DNA from: JAYFRE01 sp034926235
GTDB taxonomy: Bacteria; Pseudomonadota; Alphaproteobacteria; Rhodospirillales; Magnetospirillaceae
Direction: 5' to 3'
DNA length: 49,789 bases
Assembly (NCBI GenBank): GCA_034926235.1
Contig: JAYFRE010000091.1
Span: 1 to 49,789, forward strand
The stretch's first letter is position 1; every line of letters begins with the position of its first letter. Positions 44,019 through 49,789 of the stretch are shown piece after piece. The position numbers were made by a program, and so were the translations under genes. The notes beneath the pieces were generated by a model that saw only the letters and a program-made list of their open reading frames with translations, was not told the DNA's origin and ran no database searches.

Positions 44019-45413
44019 ATGAGTTTTATCATATGCCTAGCATCATTGTGCTTCCTGATGTTCGTGGCTTACCGAGGATTCAGCGTTATTATGTTCGCGC
44101 CCATCGCGGCGCTGGGTGCTGTCCTCTTGACCAACCCTGTGGATGTGCTGCCGACCTACAGCCATATCTTCCAGGACAAGATGGTCGTTTTCGCTAAGCT
44201 GTACTTCCCGGCCTTCCTGCTCGGCGCCATCTTCGGCAAGCTGATCGAAATGTCGGGCTTCGCCCGCTCGATCGTGGGCGCGGTGATCTCGGTCGTCGGC
44301 CGCGAGCGCGCGGTCCTGTCGATCGTGGTGGTCTGCTGCCTCCTGACCTATGGCGGCGTCTCGCTGTTCGTCGTGGTGTTCGCGGTCTATCCCTTCGCCG
44401 CCGAAATGTTCCGTCAGGTCGATATTCCGAAGCGTCTGATTCCGGGCACCATCGCTCTGGGCGCTTTCACCATCACCATGGACGCTCTGCCGGGCACCCC
44501 GCAGATCCAGAACATCATCCCGACCACCTTCTTCAACACCGATGCTTATGCCGCCCCGATTCTGGGCGTCATCGGCGCGGTCTTCATCATGGTCATCGGC
44601 ATGATGTATCTGCAGTGGCGTGTGCATAGCGCGGCCAAGGCCGGCGAGGGCTACGGCACGGGCCATATCAACGAACCCGACGCGCCGTCCCATGACCTGC
44701 AGGTCAATCCCTGGCTGGCGATCAGCCCGCTGGACGTCGTCGGTGTCGGTAACTTGATCTTCACCCGCGGCATCCTGCCGGATGTCTATGGCACGTCCTA
44801 CGTCCTCGAACTGAGCGAGATGAACAAGCCGATCACCATCGCGGTGAAGTCGATCCTGGGCATCTGGGCGGTCGAGGCCGCGCTGTTGCTGGGCATCCTG
44901 CTGGTCATCGTTGCGTCCTTCAAGACCATCTCGGCCAAGTTCTCCGAAGGCAGCAAGACCGCCATCGCCGGTGCTTTGCTGGCGACGATGAACACAGCGT
45001 CGGAATACGGCTTCGGCGCCGTCATCTCGGCTCTGCCGGGCTTCATCGTGGTCCGCGATGCGCTGACCGCGATCCCCAACCCGCTGGTCAACGAAGCCAT
45101 CACCGTCAACATCCTGGCCGGCATCACCGGTTCGGCGTCGGGCGGTATGAGCATCGCGCTGGCCGCGATGTCGGAACAGTTCATCGCTGCTGCCCATGCG
45201 GCCAACATTCCGCTGGAAGTGATGCACCGTGTCGCGTCGATGGCGTCGGGCGGCATGGACACCCTGCCGCACAACGGCGCGGTGATCACGCTGCTGGCGG
45301 TGACGGGCTTGACCCACATCCAGTCCTATAAGGACATCTTTGCGATCACGGTGACCAAGACCTGCGCGGTCTTCTTCGTCATCGGGGTCTACTACCTGAC
45401 CGGCTTGGTCTGA
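44019..45413 (+). CDS. GntP-family permease (gluconate or hydroxy acid:proton symporter family)
   Basis: This 464-residue integral membrane protein has about 12-13 hydrophobic helices. GntP-family features include TYGGVSLFVVVFAVYPFA, TMDALPGTPQIQN, TMNTASEYGFGAVISALPGF and MASGGMDTLPHNGAV. Relatives carry gluconate, other sugar acids or 3-hydroxybutyrate; the substrate here is unknown. AGGAG lies 8 nt before the ATG. Codon use is very biased towards CTG, ATC, GGC and GTC, suggesting high expression. It stands alone behind a long leader and ends at two strong terminators. Confidence 0.87.
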   Translation: MSFIICLASLCFLMFVAYRGFSVIMFAPIAALGAVLLTNPVDVLPTYSHIFQDKMVVFAKLYFPAFLLGAIFGKLIEMSGFARSIVGAVISVVGRERAVLSIVVVCCLLTYGGVSLFVVVFAVYPFAAEMFRQVDIPKRLIPGTIALGAFTITMDALPGTPQIQNIIPTTFFNTDAYAAPILGVIGAVFIMVIGMMYLQWRVHSAAKAGEGYGTGHINEPDAPSHDLQVNPWLAISPLDVVGVGNLIFTRGILPDVYGTSYVLELSEMNKPITIAVKSILGIWAVEAALLLGILLVIVASFKTISAKFSEGSKTAIAGALLATMNTASEYGFGAVISALPGFIVVRDALTAIPNPLVNEAITVNILAGITGSASGGMSIALAAMSEQFIAAAHAANIPLEVMHRVASMASGGMDTLPHNGAVITLLAVTGLTHIQSYKDIFAITVTKTCAVFFVIGVYYLTGLV

Positions 45414-45433
45414 TCGGTTCAAACGACGGCAGG

Positions 45434-45458
45434 AAGGCGTTCGGGAAGACGCCTTTTT
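45434..45458 (+). terminator. First terminator after the GntP permease
   Basis: AAGGCGT (45434-45440) pairs with ACGCCTT (45449-45455), running into five T. It lies 20 bp past the stop. Confidence 0.8.
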
Positions 45459-45471
45459 GCCGGTTCAATAG

Positions 45472-45503
45472 CGGGGTCCGGAGACATCTCCGGACCCCGT
45501 TTC
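45472..45503 (+). terminator. Second terminator after the GntP permease
   Basis: A 12-bp stem CGGGGTCCGGAG / CTCCGGACCCCG (45472-45483 with 45488-45499) with loop ACAT, followed by TTTCGTTTT. Two back-to-back terminators suggest a strong upstream transcript. Confidence 0.75.
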
Positions 45504-45654
45504 GTTTTCTTACGGCAAGAAAAAGGCAGTTCGGCAGGCTGTAACCAATTGTTACGAGATTGCCGAAAGTGGGAAACACATTGGAAAAACCGCTTCCTCA
45601 TACTAAATCCCGTCATTGTCCCCCATAGGATGAGGGATAAAAGGGGCCTGGATC

Positions 45655-46149
45655 ATGAAAACGAAAGCGGGCGTTTTTCTCTGCCTTTTCCTGGCGGGAA
45701 TGCTGGCAGTTCCCTCGGCGTTTGCCGACGGTCCGCCACCTCATGGCGGTCCCGGAGGAGGACCGGGTGGGTTCGCACCCGTAGGTCCCGGCCATTACCA
45801 TGGCTGGGGCCCGGGCTATTATCATGGCTGGGGCCCAGACTATTATCATGGCTGGGGCCCAGGCCATTATCATGGCGGTGGCCCCGGCTGGTGGTGGACC
45901 GCGCCCGGCCCCTGGTATATCGGAGTGTCGCCGTTCTTCTTCTATCCGCCTTTCCCTGCGGTCACACCGATCGCGCCGCCGCCGCAGGTTGGGGCCGGCC
46001 CGATATGGGTTTTGCGTGAAGGCGTGGACAGGAATGGCAATCTCTGCCGCGAATTCCAGCAGACGGTCAATGCCGGCGGCGGACCTGGGGAAATCCACGG
46101 CATAGCTTGCCGCCGGCCGGATGGGACATGGCAGATCGTCGGCGGATAG
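45655..46149 (+). CDS. Secreted Gly/His/Tyr-repeat protein with surface-antigen-like C-terminus
   Basis: This 164-residue exported protein has a signal peptide (to residue 24, PSAFA), a Gly/Pro/His-rich region with four 8-residue repeats of the type PGYYHGWG (about residues 45-76), a Trp/Pro/Phe-rich stretch, and a C-terminal domain LCREFQQTVNAGGGPG ... ACRRPDGTWQIV. The last part resembles the C-terminus of small alphaproteobacterial surface antigens (Cys-Arg-Glu-Phe/Tyr ... Cys-Arg-x-Pro-Asp-Gly). The His/Tyr repeats could bind metal or wall material; function is unknown. Confidence 0.7.
   Translation: MKTKAGVFLCLFLAGMLAVPSAFADGPPPHGGPGGGPGGFAPVGPGHYHGWGPGYYHGWGPDYYHGWGPGHYHGGGPGWWWTAPGPWYIGVSPFFFYPPFPAVTPIAPPPQVGAGPIWVLREGVDRNGNLCREFQQTVNAGGGPGEIHGIACRRPDGTWQIVGG
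45787..45882 (+). repeat. Four tandem 24-bp coding repeats
   Basis: Units begin at 45787, 45811, 45835 and 45859, each encoding Pro-Gly/Asp-His/Tyr-Tyr-His-Gly-Trp/Gly-Gly. The units share CATGGCTGGGGC or a close variant. Copy number is likely to vary between strains by slippage. Confidence 0.8.
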
Positions 46150-46304
46150 GTGGTGGAGGTGAGGCGGATGGTGGAAACATCTTGCCCGGCCGCCGCCCAC
46201 CGTGCGGGGAAATCCAGTGATGATGGCTTCGGGCGTTATGCATCCTGCACCACCATTCCGGAACAAACCCCGCTGTTAGATCATCCTTTGGGACAAGCCC
46301 GGAA

Positions 46305-46793
46305 TCACGACCGCGAAGCATCCTTGACCGGAATGTCCGACTGAGCGGCGGTGCGGCGCGGATGGATGAACGTGCCGACTTGCCGCATCACGGCTTCATC
46401 CTTCTGATTGAAGACCGTCGTTCGTACCTTCACGAGGCCGATATCGGTGCGGGCCCGAGGCGTCTTCGTTTCCATGACCTCGGTCTCCATCGAGAGCGTA
46501 TCGCCAGGATAGACGGGCTTGAGCCAGCTCAACTCCTCCAACCCCGGCGAACCAAGCCTGCCGCCATCGCACGCCGCATCGTGATCGACCAATAACCGCA
46601 TGGCGATCGCAGCCGTGTGCCATCCCGAAGCCGCGAGCCGTCCGAAAATCGGGTTGTTCTTCGCGGCTTTGTCATCAAGGTGAAAAGGCTGGGGGTCATA
46701 TCGCGATGCGAATTCGAGAACTTCTTCCCTCGAGACGGCATAGTGACCGAATCGCTCTTTTGTACCGACGACAAAATCTTCGAAGAACTTCAT
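46305..46793 (-). CDS. MaoC-like acyl dehydratase
   Basis: This 162-residue hotdog protein is of the MaoC type: FVVGTKERFGHYAVSREEVLEF, FASRYDPQPFHLDD (the D-x-Q/N-P-F/I-H catalytic-type motif) and ASGWHTAAIAMRLLV. It probably hydrates or dehydrates an acyl-CoA; the substrate is not evident. MKFFEDF at 46793 is the natural start; the upstream open frame is not needed. The gene lies between the repeat protein and the IS remnant, with no operon partner. Confidence 0.8.
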   Translation of the reverse strand: MKFFEDFVVGTKERFGHYAVSREEVLEFASRYDPQPFHLDDKAAKNNPIFGRLAASGWHTAAIAMRLLVDHDAACDGGRLGSPGLEELSWLKPVYPGDTLSMETEVMETKTPRARTDIGLVKVRTTVFNQKDEAVMRQVGTFIHPRRTAAQSDIPVKDASRS

Positions 46794-46912
46794 TTTCGTT
46801 TTCTCCCTTTCCTGTTTCGTTGTTCGCTTGATGCCCAACAATGCCTTTACATCCGTATTTCTACAATGCCGATCTCCACATTCGTCCCACCATTGGAATA
46901 AGGTGGCTCGTG

Positions 46913-47092
46913 CTAGATGTTCAGTCTCGGCATTTGATGGAGCGGGTTGAGCGTGAATCGTGACGGTTCAGTTGTCCAGGCCCGGCAGATGAACTCGTGG
47001 GGAGTGAGGCCCCTCAGGCTCTCTTGACTATGGTGTATCGCTCGACGGACTGCTTCCGTCGTGGTGGCGCACCCGTGTAGAACCTGGCCCAT
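46913..47092 (-). pseudogene. Internally deleted IS481-family transposase frame
   Basis: The 59-residue frame begins MGQVLHGCATTTEAVRRAIH and HSQESL, the usual N-terminus (helix-turn-helix start) of an IS481-type transposase, then passes directly into GLTPHEFICRAW and FTLNPLHQMPRLNI, its usual C-terminus. The whole catalytic core (the DDE domain) is missing, so no active transposase is made. The reading frame is kept across the join. AAGGAAG precedes the ATG at 47092. The family call is from remembered sequence patterns. Confidence 0.8.
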
Positions 47093-47148
47093 AGTGCTTC
47101 CTTCCATTCCTGTGAGAGGTCTGCACCATCAAAACTCGGAACCAAACA
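46918..47148 (-). mobile_element. 231-bp non-autonomous derivative of an IS481-type element
   Basis: Both ends start TGTT, and the first 26 bases read inward share about 18 positions, including TTTGATGGxGC, so imperfect terminal inverted repeats survive (left from 46918, right from 47148). The inside is the deleted transposase frame. The left flank reads GCTAGA, matching the CTAG-type target known for IS481, but no matching duplication is present on the right, so one flank has changed or the insertion was followed by a rearrangement. Confidence 0.7.
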
Positions 47149-47155
47149 GGGGCGA

Positions 47156-47788
47156 TCAAACCATTTCCGTGGAACCGATGATTTGGGTCCCGGTCCCGTC
47201 TTTAAGCGCGGAATCGAGAAGGGCCATCGCTATCTTGGTCGCGGGATTGATGCGCCAGGCTTTGGGCAGGATCGGACCGAGCCATTTCAATATGAGCAAT
47301 GCGGCGTGTTCGCCGGCGCGCCGTTCAACCCTGTCGCCGCCGATCAGCGCTGGCCGCACGATTGTCAGAGATGGAAAGGCCAGCGCCTTGAGATCGGCTT
47401 CCAAATCGCCCTTTACCTGCGAATAGAAAAAGGGCGATTTGCGGTTCGCGCCCATGGCGGAAACGACGGCAAAGCGCGGTGTTCCATGCGTTCTGGCGAG
47501 TCGCGCGACGGCAAGGGGATAGTCGTGATCGACTTTACGGAACGCCTCTCGCGACCCTGCCTTTCGGATCGTCGTTCCAAGCGTGCAGATGGCGGCGTCG
47601 GCTTGCCACCAGCCGGAATCTTCCGGCAGATCGTCGAAACGGACGATTGGTGTGATGAGTTTGCGGTGGCTGATCGCCGAAGGACGGCGCATGGGGGCAA
47701 TGATCGTCTCGACCCTTGGATCTTCAAGGGCGTGGGTCAAAACCTGATGGCCGACGAGGCCGGTTGCGCCTATCAGCAAAAGTTTCAT
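47156..47788 (-). CDS. NAD(P)H-binding oxidoreductase-like protein (atypical SDR)
   Basis: This 210-residue Rossmann protein starts with the dinucleotide loop LLLIGATGLVGHQV and carries ICTLGTTIRKAGS, FAVVSAMGA and YSQVKGDLEADL, in which YxxxK is the SDR-type pair. It resembles the HTATIP2/YbjT group of NAD(P)H-binding proteins. The IS remnant ends 8 bp past its stop. It lies 116 bp downstream of the luxR-type gene on the same strand and may belong to the hchA-luxR transcript. The substrate is unknown. Confidence 0.8.
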   Translation of the reverse strand: MKLLLIGATGLVGHQVLTHALEDPRVETIIAPMRRPSAISHRKLITPIVRFDDLPEDSGWWQADAAICTLGTTIRKAGSREAFRKVDHDYPLAVARLARTHGTPRFAVVSAMGANRKSPFFYSQVKGDLEADLKALAFPSLTIVRPALIGGDRVERRAGEHAALLILKWLGPILPKAWRINPATKIAMALLDSALKDGTGTQIIGSTEMV

Positions 47789-47904
47789 AGCGCACCTCTC
47801 AAGTCTGTCATGCCCGGATGTCGATCCATTCCTTGCGGGCCTCCGTTTCCGCGCCGGTTATAAGGATTGCCCTTCCCATGGCGCGTCTCCCCTTATTCAC
47901 GGCG

Positions 47905-48624
47905 TCAAGCCGGGATCTCGCCGCTGCGGATCGCCACTCGGATCGCCTGAGCCGTCGTTGTGACGCCAAGACGCTTGCGGATTCGCCGCAGGTGATTTTC
48001 CACGGTGCGTTCGGAAAGACCCAGTGTTGCCGCTATCGCGGTCTGCCGCCGGCCGGCGGCTGTCCAGGCCAGCACCTCCCGTTCTCGATCCGACAAGGGG
48101 CCGACCGTTTCGGCCGTGCTTTCCAGCAGTCTGTGCGCGGAGAAGAACGCCGCCGTTGCAATCAGTCCGAGAGCCAATCGCGCTTGGCGCGATGCATCGA
48201 TCTGTTTGCCGCCGAGGCTCATCGCGCCCTCCAATCCCAAAGGGCCGAATATCGGGATTTGAAGGCCGTGAATGCCCTGCCCGCGTGGATGGCGGACGAT
48301 TTTGTAAAGCGCGCCGTTTTCCGCGACCGTTTTGGTCCAGAAGAACGGTTCGCGGGCTTCGAGAATATGGTGGGTCACCGGACAGCGCCGGACATAGGTA
48401 TCGGCATCGACGTTTCCGCCATTGCCGAACCAGTCACCCTCGACCCAATAAATACGCTCGACTTCTTCGTCTGGCGTGGTAGATGCCGAGAACAGCAAGA
48501 AGCGGTCGTAACCCAGCGGCTTGGCGAACACGCGAATCTCGGCCTCGATCTCCGCAAGGGTTTCGGCGTCCTCGATGGCAAGGGCGCATCGGAAAGCCTG
48601 TTCCGCAGCCGGGAGGCCGTTCAT
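47905..48624 (-). CDS. LuxR-family regulator with autoinducer-binding-type domain (solo)
   Basis: This 239-residue protein has an N-terminal domain of the LuxR autoinducer-binding type (residues 10-165) and a C-terminal LuxR helix-turn-helix (LSDREREVLAWTAAGRRQTA, LSERTVENHLRRIRKRLG). In the ligand domain the usual YxxxDP is YVRRCP, with Cys in place of the ligand-contacting Asp, while PFFW is kept. No luxI-type synthase lies in the window. Its ATG overlaps the hchA stop (ATGA). It may sense a non-AHL signal; that is inference. Confidence 0.85.
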   Translation of the reverse strand: MNGLPAAEQAFRCALAIEDAETLAEIEAEIRVFAKPLGYDRFLLFSASTTPDEEVERIYWVEGDWFGNGGNVDADTYVRRCPVTHHILEAREPFFWTKTVAENGALYKIVRHPRGQGIHGLQIPIFGPLGLEGAMSLGGKQIDASRQARLALGLIATAAFFSAHRLLESTAETVGPLSDREREVLAWTAAGRRQTAIAATLGLSERTVENHLRRIRKRLGVTTTAQAIRVAIRSGEIPA

Positions 48625-49472
48625 GCGGAGGCGACGTCCTTGAGCAGCGTCCGGGCGGCGAGTTTGCCGAGATCGTTTCCGGCCAGCGGGCTGTCGCCGG
48701 TCAGGAGTTTGCGGTCCTGATGCACCGCGCCGGAAATGCCCTCATTCACGATTTCGAAGCCAAGCGCCTTCAGCTTCTCACCAAACTTCCATGTCAGATG
48801 GCCCGGCATATAGCCGATGTCGGGGGTTTGGGCATCGAGCGCATCCGGGAAGGCGCAGATTTTGTAGCCGCGATAAATGTCGCTGTTGCCCACCGCCAGA
48901 AAGGCTGCCGGGCCGTGACAGAGCGAAATGACGAATCGGTCTTTTGCCGCCGCCCATTCAAGCGCCGCTGCAACGTCTTTGCTTTCAGGCAAGCCGATCA
49001 AAGCGCCATGGCCGCCGGGGATGAAGATCCCGATATAATCGTTGAGGCCGGTTGCGACAATATCGGCAAGCTTTCGCGGCTGCCTGAAACTGGAATGGTA
49101 TTTCTGGAAGAGGCCCTTTATCTCTTCGTCTTCGGAGGGCATCGCCCAATATTCGAATTTGACCGGGTTGCCTGACACGGTCGCCACGTCAAAGGCGAAC
49201 CCCGCTTTGTCGAGATGATACATCGGCAACAGCGTTTCCACGGGATGATTGCCGGTCGAAAAGAAGGTGCCATTACCCATAAGCAGGTAGCGTTCATCGG
49301 CGCCGATCATCAGCACCTTTTTCCCGCCTTTCTAGGGATTGGGGTAATCCGCACCGCTCAAGCCGGATTTCGGCGATGTGAACTGGCTCAGCGAATAGGG
49401 CGAGGGGAAAAAAGCATTCTCCTCTGCCGGATCGGGTTGCGGGTTTTTGTCGGAATCGTTCTGGCCGGACAT
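48621..49472 (-). pseudogene. hchA: Hsp31-type chaperone/deglycase with an in-frame TAG at codon 47
   Basis: From ATG 49472 to the stop at 48621 the frame has 284 codons, exactly the 283 residues of E. coli Hsp31 (HchA), a DJ-1/PfpI-family holdase and glyoxalase/deglycase. N-terminal NAFFPSPYSLSQFTSP and core CHGPAAFLAVGN (nucleophile elbow Cys), FSTGNHPVET, FEYWAMPSE and GYMPGHLTW match the family. Codon 47 (49332-49334) is TAG, placed where relatives have an aromatic/Tyr (DYPNP-stop-KGGKK). A GTG at 49316 or ATG at 49310 just after could restart translation, giving a protein without the N-terminal 46 residues. It is coupled to luxR. Confidence 0.85.
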
Positions 49473-49729
49473 GACAACCTCGCTAAGTTTTGTCTTGTGT
49501 GATGAAAAACTAGCGCAGAGCTCAGTCTAGCAAAATGAGGGATTTCCCTCAACGAAAGGGGCGACCCTGTCGGTCCGGGCAGATCGACGGCTAAGGGAGG
49601 GTATCCTCACGCGCCAAAGAACGACGGCACGACAAAAAAATTCGCGTGGAATTCAATGTGTCGGGGGATCAGGCCGCCGCGCCACGTGTAGAAAAGGCGG
49701 CATTCGGCGTTCATTATTTTGTAGTGAAG

Positions 49730-49789
49730 TGGTGCGCCCGGCGAGATTCGAACTCACGGCCCCAGGATTAGGAATCCTGTGCTCTATCC
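49730..49789 (-). tRNA. tRNA-Arg (anticodon CCT), 5' end outside the window
   Basis: The last 60 bases of the minus-strand gene are present: anticodon stem CAGGA/TCCTG, loop TTCCTAA (anticodon CCT), T-loop GTTCGAATC and the encoded CCA at 49730-49732. The acceptor 5' strand and most of the D arm lie beyond base 49789. Confidence 0.85.

Noticed and set aside
43598..44019. Open frames at 43598-43915 and 43813-44019 as genes
   Set aside because: No ribosome-binding site, no recognisable domain, polar low-information sequence; treated as part of the leader.
46912..47154. Target-site duplication around the IS remnant
   Set aside because: The left flank is GCTAGA but the right flank is GGGGCG; no matching repeat.
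49332..49334. TAG in hchA as a pyrrolysine codon
   Set aside because: No Pyl genes in view, alphaproteobacteria are not known for it, and the ilvC case uses TAA; neither stop is TGA, so selenocysteine is also excluded.
49473..49729. Integration site or prophage end next to tRNA-Arg
   Set aside because: No integrase gene and no direct repeat of the tRNA 3' end in the window.

Overview
The window is about 49.8 kb of GC-rich chromosomal DNA from an alphaproteobacterium. Gene content and order fit the Rhodospirillales (Magnetospirillum/Rhodospirillum-like); this placement is inferred from protein content, not from a search. Supporting signs are lspA followed by a DUF3035 lipoprotein and two M16 peptidase genes, the DUF374-waaA-lpxK-lpxL lipid A block, mreB-C-D-mrdA-rodA, hflK-hflC-degP and two OmpA-type porins. 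Most of the window is dense housekeeping DNA with many 1-4 bp start/stop overlaps.

Layout. 1-9.2 kb: end of a lipoprotein gene, a MaoC hydratase, then ribF-ileS-lspA-DUF3035-M16-M16 and a hotdog thioesterase. 9.3-13.2 kb: LPS/lipid A genes. 13.3-16.7 kb: a possible 50-residue membrane protein, hrpB on the minus strand and a secreted hypothetical protein. 16.7-19.1 kb: tandem ompA paralogs, each with its own terminator. 19.3-20.9 kb: pssA-psd. 21.0-23.8 kb: a hypothetical gene, then a compact operon of a NifX-like protein with a His/Cys-rich tail, a SLAC1/TehA-type anion channel and a DUF134 DNA-binding protein, preceded by a 24-bp palindrome. 23.8-27.2 kb: ychF-pth-rplY-prs. 27.4-27.7 kb: convergent tRNA-Leu(TAA) and tRNA-Lys(CTT). 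27.7-33.2 kb: the rod-shape operon. 33.6-36.0 kb: ilvC, a small membrane protein and miaA. 36.0-42.6 kb: serB, degP-hflC-hflK, and mrp-folA. 42.7-45.4 kb: an Lrp/AsnC regulator and a GntP-family permease behind a gene-free leader of about 600 nt. 45.6-49.8 kb is more accessory: a repeat-bearing secreted protein, a MaoC dehydratase, a deleted IS481-type element, and hchA-luxR plus an NAD(P)H-binding protein, ending in a partial tRNA-Arg(CCT).

The most notable features are: (1) ilvC is full length but carries an in-frame TAA at codon 60; (2) hchA is full length but carries an in-frame TAG at codon 47, and is translationally coupled to a LuxR-type regulator that lacks the usual ligand-binding Asp; (3) the NifX-like/SLAC1/DUF134 cassette with a candidate operator, the best candidate for an uncharacterised metal or oxyanion system; (4) a 231-bp internally deleted IS481 derivative that keeps imperfect terminal inverted repeats and fuses the two ends of the transposase frame; (5) the long leader in front of the GntP permease. 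All functions are inferred from motifs read by eye; no database search was run.
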